From JANQNX01 sp040217095 (GTDB lineage Bacteria; Pseudomonadota; Gammaproteobacteria; Eutrophobiales; Eutrophobiaceae): a stretch of 64,000 bases of DNA. The stretch is taken from the NCBI GenBank assembly GCA_965229565.1, contig OZ245888.1, positions 558,001 through 622,000 of the forward strand, in the 5' to 3' direction. Of the stretch, positions 24,854 to 33,930 are shown one piece after another. The first letter of the stretch is position 1. The number at the start of each line of letters is the position of its first letter. Both the position numbers and the translations under genes were made by a program. The notes beneath the pieces are model-generated. The model did not search any database. It saw only the letters and a program-made list of their open reading frames with translations, and was not told the DNA's origin.

Positions 24854-25615
24854 ATGACAGCTGTTAACCTGAAGGTTATTACCTATAACATCCACAAGGG
24901 GTTTAGCTTCGCTAATCGCAAGTTTGTATTACATCAAATGCGAGAACAGCTACAAGCTGCTGATGTTGACCTGGTTTTTCTCCAGGAAATACAGGGCGAA
25001 CATAAGCGCCACGCTGCAAAACTGACCGGCTGGCCAGCCGAAAGCCAGTTCGAATTTCTTGCCGATCAACTCTGGCCACATTATGCTTATGGCAAGAACG
25101 CCCTTTACGATGCAGGTCATCACGGCAATGCAATACTTTCGAAGTTTCCATTCGTGCAGTGGGAAAACATCAACGTCTCAACACTAAGATTTGCCAGTCG
25201 CAGTTTACTTCACGGCATTATCGATCTACCCGGGGTTAACCGCTTACATGCCATATGCATCCATTTTGATTTGCTTGCCCATGAACGTCGCCGCCAGGTT
25301 AACGTTCTTGTCGAACGTATCCATGAGCATGTACCGGATAGTGAGCCGCTGATTTTGGCTGGAGATTTTAATGATTGGCGTGGGCAAATAGGCCGGCAGC
25401 TGCAATTGGACCTGGGTTTGGTCGATGCTTTTCGGCATCTACATGGTAAACAAGCCGTGAGTTTTCCAGCGGTGCTGCCCTTTTTGCCGGTTGACCGTAT
25501 TTACTATCGTGGGCTGGAGCTGACTGATTGCCAGTGTCTCTCCGGTTCTCCCTGGGGAAGACTGTCCGATCATTTGCCGTTAACAGCTGAATTCCAGCCC
25601 GGAGATGTCGCATGA
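24854..25615 (+). CDS. Endonuclease/exonuclease/phosphatase family protein
   Basis: A 253-residue metal-dependent hydrolase of the EEP fold. Motifs in order: VITYNIHKGF (Asn), VFLQEIQGE (metal Glu), GHHGNAILSKFP, ILAGDFNDWRG (Asp and Asn) and the final SDHLPLTAEF (Asp-His). Substrate could be a phospholipid, sugar phosphate or nucleic acid. The next gene, overlapping by ATGA, is a CDP-alcohol phosphatidyltransferase, and this pairing resembles E. coli clsB/ybhP-type lipid loci, so a phospholipid-related role is a reasonable inference. Confidence 0.82.
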   Translation: MTAVNLKVITYNIHKGFSFANRKFVLHQMREQLQAADVDLVFLQEIQGEHKRHAAKLTGWPAESQFEFLADQLWPHYAYGKNALYDAGHHGNAILSKFPFVQWENINVSTLRFASRSLLHGIIDLPGVNRLHAICIHFDLLAHERRRQVNVLVERIHEHVPDSEPLILAGDFNDWRGQIGRQLQLDLGLVDAFRHLHGKQAVSFPAVLPFLPVDRIYYRGLELTDCQCLSGSPWGRLSDHLPLTAEFQPGDVA

Positions 25616-26172
25616 AATGGACGCTACCCAATGAACTGAGCTTGATACGCATTGCCTGTGCACCAGTGGCGTTCATACTGGCAGTTTGGCAACAACCTAA
25701 CCAGTTCCTGCTCGTGCTGGGTCTCGCATTTTTTCTCGATGCGATCGATGGGCCATTGGCACGACGACTGCACCAGGTCTCAAAGCTGGGTTCTAAACTG
25801 GATAGTATCGCGGACTTTCTCGTTTATCTCGCGTTTGCCGCAGGTGCCGCGTTGCTTTGGCCAGAGATAATCAGGCAGGAAATGGTATTCGTGGTCACTA
25901 TCGTCATGAGTATTATTATGCCGACCATTGTTGGTTTAATACGATTTCATATTACAACCAGCTACCATACCTGGCTGGTAAAGATAGCGGCTGTCTGCAC
26001 AACAGTATCCGGTTTCCTGTTGTTCCTGGGCGGACCCGGGTGGCCATTCCGCATCTCCGCGATCATCTGTGCCCTGGCTGCACTGGAAGAAATCGTGATC
26101 ACTCTTGTTATCAAGCAACCACGGCATGATGTGAAATCGCTACTGCACGTAATTAAATACGGGAACAGATAG
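25612..26172 (+). CDS. CDP-alcohol phosphatidyltransferase family protein
   Basis: Integral membrane enzyme of 186 residues that transfers a phosphatidyl group from CDP-diacylglycerol to an alcohol. The signature is complete: DGPLARRL, then GSKLDS and AD, matching D-G-x2-A-R-x8-G-x3-D-x3-D. About five helices are predicted. The acceptor alcohol is not evident; PgsA-like glycerol phosphate is one option. It shares four bases with the EEP gene upstream and converges on a small lipoprotein gene. Confidence 0.85.
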   Translation: MKWTLPNELSLIRIACAPVAFILAVWQQPNQFLLVLGLAFFLDAIDGPLARRLHQVSKLGSKLDSIADFLVYLAFAAGAALLWPEIIRQEMVFVVTIVMSIIMPTIVGLIRFHITTSYHTWLVKIAAVCTTVSGFLLFLGGPGWPFRISAIICALAALEEIVITLVIKQPRHDVKSLLHVIKYGNR

Positions 26173-26234
26173 TGAAGCGGGGGCGTTTACTGCTGCGCCA
26201 TGTACCAGCTAGCCATGACAAAGCTCCTGTACGT

Positions 26235-26423
26235 TCAGTAACGCGGATTGTCGACTTTTTCCTTTTGCTGTTGCCGCTTGTAGTCATCCATCGCCTCATA
26301 AATCTCGGCCATGCAGGCCTCTTTTTCATCGGGGGGCAGTCCATCGCAGCGCGATGCTGACTGACCTGCACAGGCTGTCAGTGCCGTAAGCAATGGTAGA
26401 AAAATAATGTGTCGGGCATGCAT
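26235..26423 (-). CDS. Small lipoprotein, unknown function
   Basis: A 62-residue product with a short signal and lipobox (LLTALTACAGQ, lipidated Cys about residue 18) and a charged helical tail (MAEIYEAMDDYKRQQQKEKVDN). Two further cysteines (RCDG and EACM) could form a disulfide. Last gene of the run DksA-like, DinB, DUF2254, lipoprotein, 47 bases after the DUF2254 stop. No family recognised. Confidence 0.6.
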   Translation of the reverse strand: MHARHIIFLPLLTALTACAGQSASRCDGLPPDEKEACMAEIYEAMDDYKRQQQKEKVDNPRY

Positions 26424-26470
26424 GCTGATGATGAACCTCCGGCAATATTACTTGATATTGGCTTGATAGA

Positions 26471-27733
26471 TTACGACTGGTTTTCCAGCCAGGCACACTC
26501 GGCTTGCAGCCAGTCCTTTTCTTCATCCAGTTTGAGCTCGGACTCGGCGTAGCGTCGTGCCAGCCTGGCATGCTTCACGGCAGCCTCCCGGGTTCGCTCG
26601 TGCCGGGATAAAGCCCGCAATGCCTTTTGCAAATGTACCTGCACTTCCATCATGCCGGCACCGTCCCGAGTAATCGGGATAAAAGCATCGGAAAACATTT
26701 CATCAATAGCGACAGCCTTCATGTAAACCGCGTCGCGTGTGATCCTGGGTTCGTTATTGTCGCGTTCACGACTCCAGTTATCCAGGAGTCGTACCATGAC
26801 GCCAATAATACTGAAAGCGGTGCCGGGGTCGTTCACGGCCGGAGACAGTGCCCGGCTCGCGATCTCGGACAAAACACATAAACCAAAGCGCGGGTCTTCG
26901 TCGAAGGTGCGCTCGGAACCAATCGTGAACGCAGATTGTAAGCGTTCACCGTATTTCTCCAGTAGTTCGGTCGCGTTACCTGCATCTACGTGTAGCAATG
27001 GCTTGTCCGGTAAAACAAAGATGCCTGGCAATGTGCTGACATAGATCTTCGCCTCGCCTTGGCTGGCAATTTCCTGCAATGTTGAAACATTGACGCGTTG
27101 TACATAGCCAAGCTTGTTACTGAAAAACGGTTCCCCGCTTGCATCACCTGAATATTCCTGGCAGTCCAGTGTTGGATGGCGGGCATGCATGGAGAGTGCG
27201 TTTGCAGTAGTCTTTTCAATCTTGTCGACGGTATTGCCAAGACGCCCCAGTCGCGCGATCCGGTCTACCCACCTGACGAAGCTGACGATCACAAAGGCAA
27301 ATACGATCACCGTTAACACGAACAGCGTAAAGCGGCCTGCCCGTTCATAGTAGCCATTCAGCAAGGCCACCAGGGCTACGTTGCCATAGATAAAGGCACC
27401 TATGAAAGTTGACAGGGCATTCTGCGATACGTCATCGGCGAGGATCACGTTAAATGCCCTTGGGGTGGCCGAGTTACTGGCCGAGGTGTAGGCGGAAATC
27501 ATTGACCCGACCGCGAATACCGCGATAACCAGCATGCTGGAACTCAGAATGGAGAGCAGTTCGCGCACAGACTCGTAGCTTATCTCCGGCAGGTTGGCCG
27601 CGATCCCGATATCATCGGCCTTGCCGGCAAGGAACGCGACCATAACCGAAACCAGGCAGATCACGAGCGGACGGACCCAGAGTTTCTCCTTGATACGGTT
27701 CAGGAAAAACCTGAAATCCAGTCCCAGGTTCAT
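26471..27733 (-). CDS. DUF2254 family membrane protein
   Basis: A 420-residue protein with four predicted helices in the first 180 residues and a soluble C-terminal half. DPRFGLCVLSEIASRALSPAVNDPGTA (residues about 287-313) is the diagnostic DUF2254 segment, and VNVSTLQEIA precedes it. Function is unknown. The start overlaps the DinB stop by ATGA, so it is co-translated with the DinB and zinc-finger genes upstream. Confidence 0.82.
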   Translation of the reverse strand: MNLGLDFRFFLNRIKEKLWVRPLVICLVSVMVAFLAGKADDIGIAANLPEISYESVRELLSILSSSMLVIAVFAVGSMISAYTSASNSATPRAFNVILADDVSQNALSTFIGAFIYGNVALVALLNGYYERAGRFTLFVLTVIVFAFVIVSFVRWVDRIARLGRLGNTVDKIEKTTANALSMHARHPTLDCQEYSGDASGEPFFSNKLGYVQRVNVSTLQEIASQGEAKIYVSTLPGIFVLPDKPLLHVDAGNATELLEKYGERLQSAFTIGSERTFDEDPRFGLCVLSEIASRALSPAVNDPGTAFSIIGVMVRLLDNWSRERDNNEPRITRDAVYMKAVAIDEMFSDAFIPITRDGAGMMEVQVHLQKALRALSRHERTREAAVKHARLARRYAESELKLDEEKDWLQAECAWLENQS

Positions 27734-28239
27734 GCAGTAAACCCGGGCATAAACGGCAGGTCAGTGGGGCCGATGTCTATACCCAACTGGCTAAGCAAGG
27801 TTGTCACCTGGCCCCGGTGATGGGTCTGATGGTTGAACAAGTGCTGCACCAGAACGCGTCGCGGAAGTACGCGGGTCTTGTTATCCACGTTGCTGGTAAA
27901 ACTGAAATCCTCGTCCAGCGTGGAAAGATCCAGCTGGTCAATCCAGTTCTCGATTTCATTATCCATATTGAATCGTGCGGCCTTCAGTTCTTCCCAGTCT
28001 TCATACATTGTCTTGCTAATATCCCGCGGTGTGAACCGGTTATCACGCAAGCGTTCAAGCCAGGCCGTATCACCGTAAAGGAGATGGTCCAGTGTACGGT
28101 GTAGTGAACCAAAAAAAGCGCCCATGTCTTTCTTGCGAGTTGCATCGTCAAGGTTATCACAGGCAGCATAAATTTTTTGATTCATCCAGCTGTTGTAACG
28201 AGACAGAACAACGAAATGGTTACGTTTATCAGGTTGCAT
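27730..28239 (-). CDS. DinB family protein
   Basis: A 169-residue four-helix-bundle protein of the DinB/YfiT superfamily. RYNSWMNQKIYAACDNL opens the fold, SLHRTLDHLLYGDTAWLERL holds the first metal His, and LFNHQTHHRGQVTTLLSQLGIDIGPTDLPFMPG carries the HxxxH metal pair typical of the family. Members bind nickel or zinc and some are thiol-dependent transferases. A specific reaction cannot be assigned. Second gene of the operon starting with the DksA-like gene. Confidence 0.85.
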   Translation of the reverse strand: MQPDKRNHFVVLSRYNSWMNQKIYAACDNLDDATRKKDMGAFFGSLHRTLDHLLYGDTAWLERLRDNRFTPRDISKTMYEDWEELKAARFNMDNEIENWIDQLDLSTLDEDFSFTSNVDNKTRVLPRRVLVQHLFNHQTHHRGQVTTLLSQLGIDIGPTDLPFMPGFTA

Positions 28240-28254
28240 AATCAGAATAAGGAG

Positions 28255-28524
28255 TTAGCGCAGCTGGCTGTCTTTACTGCCACGGCGGTTGAACAGTGAC
28301 AGGTCTTTTTTATTCTGTTCGTCCAGCTCCGATTGGCACTGTACGCACAGGCGTACACCGGGAATGGCCTCGCGGCGTTTCTCCGGGATTTCGGCATCAC
28401 ATTCCTCGCAATGCATCAGGCTTTCGCCTTTTGGCATGCGACTCTTTGCCTGCTCGATGGCATCCTTGATACTGGCATCAATTTGATCCTGTACCGCGCC
28501 GTCTTTTGACCAACCACCCGCCAT
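28255..28524 (-). CDS. DksA/TraR-type zinc-finger protein
   Basis: An 89-residue protein with a four-cysteine zinc finger (CEEC and CVQC, residues about 39-65) and a short helical N-terminus, close to E. coli YbiI. It lacks the long coiled coil with the DxxDxA tip by which DksA enters the RNA polymerase channel, so DksA activity is unlikely. The separation between Cys pairs (IPEKRREAIPGVRL) is standard. Leads a run with DinB, DUF2254 and lipoprotein genes. Confidence 0.8.
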   Translation of the reverse strand: MAGGWSKDGAVQDQIDASIKDAIEQAKSRMPKGESLMHCEECDAEIPEKRREAIPGVRLCVQCQSELDEQNKKDLSLFNRRGSKDSQLR

Positions 28525-28671
28525 TGAATTGTTACCGTTAGGATAAGAAAGAAAGGGTAATTATAGTAAAAATAGCCCTCACATCCATAGATAAGCAACA
28601 AATGGTCGTGAAGAGCTGTGCTTTCAGTTCACCGCTTCATCCATTAACAACCCATAGCGGGCCGTTTAAAC

Positions 28672-29748
28672 TCAGGGAGTAATAGCTACTTTCAGAACAC
28701 CGTCTCGTTGATGCCCGAACAGCTCGTAAGCTTCCTCGATGTCGTCAAGTTTGAAGCGATGTGTGACCAGTGACTTGAGGTCGATGCGCCCTGTTTCAAT
28801 GACATTCATCAACCTGCGCATGCGCTCTTTACCGCCCGGACATAACGAGGTGACGATGTGATGATCACCCAGTCCAGCGAGAAAGGCATCCAGTGGCAGC
28901 TTCAGATCCTCGGAATACACGCCCAGGCTGGATAGTGTGCCACCGGGCTTTAATACCCTGAGGCAGGCCTCGAACGTGGACTGCAAGCCCAATGCTTCAA
29001 TAGCCGAATCCACACCCCGGCCACCGGTAAGCCGCAATATCTCTTCTACAGGATCGGTCTTGCTGAAATCGATCACGACATCGGCACCCAGGTGACGTGC
29101 TACTTCCATGCGTTCCGGTACCTGTTCAACGGCGATGATCATCGATGCGCCACGTAAACGAGCGCCCGCCGTTGCGCATAATCCGATTGGGCCCTGCGCA
29201 AATACGGCAACAGTATCGCCAATACGAATATTTGCTGCTTCGGCACCCGCGAAACCGGTCGACATGATATCCGGGCACATTAATACCTGCTCATCGCTGA
29301 GTGCATCCGGTACCGGTGCAAGGTTGGCCATGGCATCAGGTACGCAAACGAACTCGGCCTGTGTACCGTCAATTGTGTTACCGAAGCGCCAGCCTCCCAG
29401 GGGCTTAAGGCCATGTGCATTGCTCTGGCCATCCTGCGAGTGCAGTCCGTCCAGGCAGGCATTGGAATAACCGCTGGGACATATCGCGCCAGCGATCACA
29501 CGCTGTCCCTCACTGTAACCACTGACATTGGAACCCAGTTTCTCAATCACGCCTACCGGCTCATGGCCGATGGTCAGGCCTGGTTCAACCGGGTATTCAC
29601 CCTTGAGAATATGGATGTCCGTACCGCAAATCGTGGTCGTGGTAATCCGCACCAGTGCATCATTAGGGCCTATCTCCGGGATTGGCTTGTCATCAAGAAC
29701 GATGCGTCCGGGTTCAATGAATTGTGCTGCTTTCATTTTTGCGGTCAT
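28672..29748 (-). CDS. Zinc-dependent alcohol dehydrogenase (MDR family)
   Basis: Medium-chain dehydrogenase of 358 residues. Catalytic zinc ligands are Cys in TICGTDIH and His-Glu in GHEPVG, with a later Asp (PDIMSTGF). The Rossmann motif reads FAQGPIGLCATAG, a Gly-Pro-x-Gly form. The usual structural zinc lobe with four Cys is replaced by GAICPSGYSNACLDGLHSQDG, as in bacterial secondary alcohol dehydrogenases. GAGGTAG precedes the ATG by seven bases. An FNR/Anr-type palindrome lies about 180 bases upstream, so expression under low oxygen is plausible. Confidence 0.88.
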   Translation of the reverse strand: MTAKMKAAQFIEPGRIVLDDKPIPEIGPNDALVRITTTTICGTDIHILKGEYPVEPGLTIGHEPVGVIEKLGSNVSGYSEGQRVIAGAICPSGYSNACLDGLHSQDGQSNAHGLKPLGGWRFGNTIDGTQAEFVCVPDAMANLAPVPDALSDEQVLMCPDIMSTGFAGAEAANIRIGDTVAVFAQGPIGLCATAGARLRGASMIIAVEQVPERMEVARHLGADVVIDFSKTDPVEEILRLTGGRGVDSAIEALGLQSTFEACLRVLKPGGTLSSLGVYSEDLKLPLDAFLAGLGDHHIVTSLCPGGKERMRRLMNVIETGRIDLKSLVTHRFKLDDIEEAYELFGHQRDGVLKVAITP

Positions 29749-29928
29749 GGATTACTACCTCGCTGTAAAGATTGATAAGCGTTTAAGACTGTCTGTCACT
29801 ATAAGAAAAGAAGACTGTGGCCCGGGTTTCAAGTTCGCCCTGTTGTTGCCTGCTGTTGTCCCGGTTGAATCATGACCGGCTTTCCACAGCGGCAAATAAA
29901 TCATACAAGTAACACGTGTAATCGTGTG

Positions 29929-29942
29929 TTGATCTGGATCAA
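29929..29942. promoter_or_regulatory. FNR/Anr-type site upstream of the alcohol dehydrogenase
   Basis: TTGAT-CTGG-ATCAA is a perfect match to the FNR consensus TTGAT-N4-ATCAA. It stands 181 bases upstream of the alcohol dehydrogenase start and downstream of the usp stop. Oxygen-sensing control by an FNR/Anr homologue is the simplest reading. A Crp/Dnr relative could use the same core. Confidence 0.65.
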
Positions 29943-30017
29943 GCCCTGTTACAAGGAATGACCGGTATTGGTCTGCTGCGACAATTCACTTTATGCCAGG
30001 AAGACGGGTAACCAGGC

Positions 30018-30983
30018 TTAACCCTGTTCCACTGGTGAGATGAAACCCGGTGGTTTAACAGCCAGGACCGAGCAGTGCAGCTGGTCGAATATCGTTTCTG
30101 CCGTGTTTCCGATTATAAAACCGGGAATGCCGGTGCGTACTACGGTACCCATCACGAGCAAGTCGACCTTCAGATCTTTTACCAGTTCGGGTATGACCTT
30201 GCGAGCGGAGCCCTTCGTTAAGTGAACGCGGGGAGAAAGGTACTCGTAGGATTTCGTACCAATCTGTTTATGCAATTTGCGCATGAGTGACTCCATGCCA
30301 GTCGCGTGAGATTTACGCTCAATCTCAACAAGGTTCTTCACTGCGTTGTCTGGATCGTCTGCCCATAAACGTAATAAGCCAGCCCCGGGCGCCTCCCAGG
30401 CATGCAAGATATGCAATTCTGCAAAATCGGAAATGGCAAGTGAACTGGCAAGTCCAAGAATCTGCTTGTTTAGCGTTTGTTCGTCAGGGTCATCAGTACC
30501 GGGAACAAAATCAACAGCGGCAGCGATACACTTATAGTTGGGTTTCTCCTGCGGCTTCATAAGCCAGACCGGGCACGGACACTTACGCAGCAGATGCATA
30601 TCTTCACTGCTGAATAATCGATCCATCCAGTCCGGGTCCTCGGCAGGCTTAATAACCAGATCGTAATTATTGCGTAGTACGGTACGAATCACTTGCAGAA
30701 ATTTTGTACCAATAAGGATCTCAATATTGAATTCCAGTTCTTCCTTGTAGGGTTCGAGCAACGCCTCCAGCTTTTGTCTTCGATCGGTGGCCAATGCCGA
30801 TAGTTTATCTTCCGGAATAGAGTCTCCCGATGGCATTGCGTGACCGGTTAACTCATCCGTTACCACGTCAATAAACGTTAGCCGTGCCTGGTTGTTTTGT
30901 GCAAGTGATATCGCTCTGGCAATGTTGCTGCTTTGTTCAGCAAATTGTTCAAACACATAAAGGATGTTGTTAAATCTTTCCAT
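30018..30983 (-). CDS. Tandem universal stress protein (UspA family)
   Basis: Two UspA domains in 321 residues: residues about 1-145 and 160-315. The second ends with VDLLVMGTVVRTGIPGFIIGNTAETIFDQLHCSVLAVKPPGF, close to the ATP-binding G2xG9G(S/T) pattern of the UspE group. The start at 30983 has AGGAGAGCAAA in front; a start 27 bases earlier has no such site. It overlaps the antiporter gene by 14 bases, so the two are coupled. Family members often rise under oxygen limitation or stasis, which fits the FNR-like site ahead of the antiporter. Confidence 0.9.
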   Translation of the reverse strand: MERFNNILYVFEQFAEQSSNIARAISLAQNNQARLTFIDVVTDELTGHAMPSGDSIPEDKLSALATDRRQKLEALLEPYKEELEFNIEILIGTKFLQVIRTVLRNNYDLVIKPAEDPDWMDRLFSSEDMHLLRKCPCPVWLMKPQEKPNYKCIAAAVDFVPGTDDPDEQTLNKQILGLASSLAISDFAELHILHAWEAPGAGLLRLWADDPDNAVKNLVEIERKSHATGMESLMRKLHKQIGTKSYEYLSPRVHLTKGSARKVIPELVKDLKVDLLVMGTVVRTGIPGFIIGNTAETIFDQLHCSVLAVKPPGFISPVEQG

Positions 30984-32655
30984 TTTGCTCTCCTGGTCCG
31001 GCTGGTTCACTCTCGGGTTTTGCAGGCATTAATCGATCGGCAGCCTCCTTTGCCGCATCCTCGTAAGGAATCAGCACAAGGTCCACGCCTGCTTGCCGAA
31101 ACCGTTCCGCATCCCTGTGGCTGGAACTGGCTATGGCAACCTTGCCACGATAGTTCTGTTGGCGCAGGCCATGTAGCAGCATACGATTAATTCCTGGATC
31201 TCGCACAGTACTTACCACCCATCTCACCCGGCCCAGTGGTAAAGTCGCAAGAAATTCAGGATCTTCCGCGTCGCCATAGTGAACCTTGAAACCGCTTCGT
31301 ACATGCTGATGTACGGTGGTTGGATCGAAGTCCATCACCAGTAGTCGACATCCGCGTTGCCGCAGGTTCTCGGCAAGAACAGCACCATAACGGCCGAGAC
31401 CGATCAGTAACACTTCAACATCTTCATCAGTCTTCAACGGCGCATCCGGTTCGCGATGCGTTACCCTGCGTTCAAAGATGGTAAGCCAGGGTGAGAGTCG
31501 CTCATATATAACATGAGAATAGAGAATCATGTATGTGGATGCACTGATCGTGATCAGCCCAACAAGGGTAATCAGTCCGACGGTTTCCTGTTGCAGGTGG
31601 CCCAGGCTGAGACCCAGCGCTGCAAGTATTAGCGAGAACTCACTGATCTGCGCTACCGTCAGGCCAGCAAGAAACCCGGTGCGCTTGCGGTAGCCCATAT
31701 AACCCATGATGATCATTACAATCAGGGGATTACCAACCAGGACAAACAGGGAGAAGACCATAGCGGCACCGACTTGATCGCCCAGGGTGCCAAGGTCCAG
31801 TGTCGCCCCCAGTTCAATGAAGAAAAACAACAGCAGGAAATCACGCAGGCTGACCAGTCGCGCCGCCACCTGTTCACGATAGGGCGTAGACGCAATTGAC
31901 ACCCCGGCAAGAAAGGCACCAACTTCCCTGCTGAAACCAAGGGTTTCTCCGGCAACGGCGCCGAGCACTGCCCAGGCAATGGCGAACAGCATTAAAAGCT
32001 CCGACGAATGAGCCAGTCTAAACAGCAGCCTTGGCAGTACATAGCGCATCAACAAGGCCACGGTAAGCAGCATCACCAGGCCATTTAGTACCACTTTCAG
32101 GATCTCCCAGCCCATGTTGATTTCACCAGCTGCCTGGCCAAAGGCGGTCAGGCCGATCATTACCAGCACGACCACGATATCCTGCACGATCAAAAAGCCA
32201 ACAGCGATGCGACCATGCAGGGAATCTACTTCACGCTTGTCCGACAGTAGCTTGACGATAATGATGGTGCTGGAAAAAGTGAGTGCTACAGCAACATATA
32301 TTGCGGTGACGTGTGACATGCCCAGTAGCAGGGCTATCAGGTATCCGACGACGGATGTGAAAACTACCTGGCCGAGACCCGTGACCAGTGCCACGGGGCC
32401 AACCGTGCGGATGATATGCAGGTCGAGCTTGAGCCCAACCACGAACAGTAAGAGTGAAATGCCCAGCCGGGCGAATAACTCGATTTCGCTACTGTGCTCG
32501 ACCATCCCCAGGACCGAGGGGCCCAGCAGGATGCCAACAGCGATAAAGGCCACGATTAGTGGCTGGCGTAACAGCTGGGCCAGCGCCCCGCAGACAACGG
32601 TCAGGCCCAGTATCGCAGCGATTTGTAAAAATACGTTTTCCAACACAGCTGGCAT
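30970..32655 (-). CDS. CPA2-family cation:proton antiporter with TrkA-N domain
   Basis: Kef/RosB-type antiporter of 561 residues. The membrane part has about 12 helices, with LLGPSVLG, LTFSSTIIIVKLLSDKREVDS and the later GFSREVGAFLAGVSIAST. The C-terminal TrkA-N/RCK domain begins near DVEVLLIGLGRYGAVLAENLRQRGCRLLVMDFDP, an NAD-type Rossmann motif. No TrkA-C domain is evident. It probably exchanges K+ or Na+ for protons under control of the nucleotide-binding domain. ATG at 32655 (a GTG precedes it) is taken as start. Coupled to the UspA gene. Confidence 0.88.
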   Translation of the reverse strand: MPAVLENVFLQIAAILGLTVVCGALAQLLRQPLIVAFIAVGILLGPSVLGMVEHSSEIELFARLGISLLLFVVGLKLDLHIIRTVGPVALVTGLGQVVFTSVVGYLIALLLGMSHVTAIYVAVALTFSSTIIIVKLLSDKREVDSLHGRIAVGFLIVQDIVVVLVMIGLTAFGQAAGEINMGWEILKVVLNGLVMLLTVALLMRYVLPRLLFRLAHSSELLMLFAIAWAVLGAVAGETLGFSREVGAFLAGVSIASTPYREQVAARLVSLRDFLLLFFFIELGATLDLGTLGDQVGAAMVFSLFVLVGNPLIVMIIMGYMGYRKRTGFLAGLTVAQISEFSLILAALGLSLGHLQQETVGLITLVGLITISASTYMILYSHVIYERLSPWLTIFERRVTHREPDAPLKTDEDVEVLLIGLGRYGAVLAENLRQRGCRLLVMDFDPTTVHQHVRSGFKVHYGDAEDPEFLATLPLGRVRWVVSTVRDPGINRMLLHGLRQQNYRGKVAIASSSHRDAERFRQAGVDLVLIPYEDAAKEAADRLMPAKPESEPAGPGEQNGKI

Positions 32656-32987
32656 CACCCATGTCCGTGGCTAAATTTCCAGCAAGTGGCGTGAAGCAAT
32701 CAATATGTAACATGGATTACTTATGCCGCCGGCTGGCCACTATCTGAACAGCATTACTTCACCTGTCCTTACTGACCAACAAAAACCCGGTTTGTTATTA
32801 TTTCAAAACAACAAACTCACGACTATGATCAGGATCAACCTTGTTCCTGATACCGGAAAGATAAGCCGTCGGCAGCAAAAAGCTGATCCAGGTTCAGGTA
32901 AAGCAAGACGTGTTGACCTGTGCCCGTCTTGATAGAGGCAAGCAGGTACCCTGCTGTACAGTCCGGAAATAACCGGAATGTATTTGG
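32656..32987. other. Intergenic region upstream of the antiporter, no gene
   Basis: A 332-base stretch with no convincing gene; a short forward frame inside it has no ribosome site or recognisable product. It should carry the promoter of the antiporter-usp pair. The only motif I can support is the FNR-like palindrome listed separately. Confidence 0.6.
32825..32838. promoter_or_regulatory. FNR/Anr-type site upstream of the antiporter-usp operon
   Basis: ATGAT-CAGG-ATCAA differs from the FNR consensus TTGAT-N4-ATCAA at one base. It lies 170 bases before the antiporter start. A second, perfect site occurs upstream of the neighbouring alcohol dehydrogenase at a similar distance, which strengthens both. 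Confidence 0.55.
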
Positions 32988-33527
32988 TTAGAAACCCGAA
33001 CCGGGTTGTTCCAGGAACTCGATCTCTTCCGGGGTTGATTCACGTCCCAGTATCTCGTTGCGATGCGGGTAACGACCAAAGCGATCGATGATGGCCTTGT
33101 GCTTCAACTCGAAATCGAGATTGTTCTGGATGCCGTTCTTTTCATACAGTGCCACGGCCAGCTCGTGAATCGTCGGTGATTCACTGTGCATGAACGGCAT
33201 GAACAGGAAACTGTTTTCCACGGCGGTCAGTTCACGGTCGAACTCGGCCGTGATGGCTTCCTGCGCCAGTACCAGTGCCATGCCATCGTAGGCAAAGGCC
33301 CTTGCCGTATCGCGATACATGTTGCGTGAGAACTGGTCGAGGATGATCACCTCCGCCAGCGAACCGCGCGGGGTCAGCCGCCATTCAAACAGTTCGCCGC
33401 TGATCGCCATGTCGTGTATCGCGCCAAAACGCCTGGCGATTTGCCGGTCCAGTTCGTCGTCTTTGGTCCACCAGCATTTTGTATCGATCTCGTTGAACCA
33501 GAACGTCAGTATGTCTTCAGAATTCAT
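32988..33527 (-). CDS. DUF924 family protein
   Basis: A 179-residue helical protein matching DUF924 closely: ILTFWFNEIDTKCWWTKDDELD at the N-terminus, LAEVIILDQFSRNMYRDTARAFAYD in the middle and FLFMPFMHSESPTIHELAV followed by RFGRYPHRNEILGRESTPEE at the end. The fold is TPR-like. Function is unknown. It precedes the antiporter operon on the same strand across a 332-base gap and diverges from a lipoprotein gene. Confidence 0.88.
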   Translation of the reverse strand: MNSEDILTFWFNEIDTKCWWTKDDELDRQIARRFGAIHDMAISGELFEWRLTPRGSLAEVIILDQFSRNMYRDTARAFAYDGMALVLAQEAITAEFDRELTAVENSFLFMPFMHSESPTIHELAVALYEKNGIQNNLDFELKHKAIIDRFGRYPHRNEILGRESTPEEIEFLEQPGSGF

Positions 33528-33609
33528 GCGTAAAGCTTAATGGCGTGGATTGTTAAATACCAGTCGGGTTATTCGCATGTCGAACGGGGGCATAAACTAT
33601 ACTTGTACT

Positions 33610-33924
33610 ATGAACAATATCTTCCGGTTAATCATGTTGTCTGGCGTCCTGTGCCTAACAGCTTGCAGCGATTACCAGGCCGGGTTTGCGGATGGCTATG
33701 GGGGTACGGACAGGCAACGCTGGATCGTGTTTGGCAAGGCGGATTACCAGCAGGGTTTTTTTGCCGGTGAGGCAGACAGGTTTCAGCAGGACTGGATGGC
33801 CGCGAACCCGTTGGATGCAGACAGGCCGATATGCCGGGCGCCAGAGATTACAGCCGAAGCGGACATGTTTACACCGGCTGGCTACCGGCATGTTGCAGAG
33901 GGTGTGTTTAGTCTCGTGGAGTGA
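33610..33924 (+). CDS. Putative small lipoprotein, unknown function
   Basis: The ATG at 33610 gives 104 residues with a convincing signal and lipobox (FRLIMLSGVLCLTACSDY). The mature region has two Gly-Phe-Ala/Asp repeats, YQAGFADGYGG and YQQGFFAGEAD, suggesting a short duplicated motif. An in-frame start further upstream would spoil the signal peptide. No family recognised. It begins the accessory region that runs to rpoH and is followed by a transposon-end-like sequence. Confidence 0.6.
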   Translation: MNNIFRLIMLSGVLCLTACSDYQAGFADGYGGTDRQRWIVFGKADYQQGFFAGEADRFQQDWMAANPLDADRPICRAPEITAEADMFTPAGYRHVAEGVFSLVE

Positions 33925-33930
33925 TGGTCC

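Noticed and set aside
32723..32932. 69-codon forward frame in the gap upstream of the antiporter
   Set aside because: No ribosome site, no recognisable motif, and it overlaps the FNR-like site and the likely promoter of the antiporter operon.
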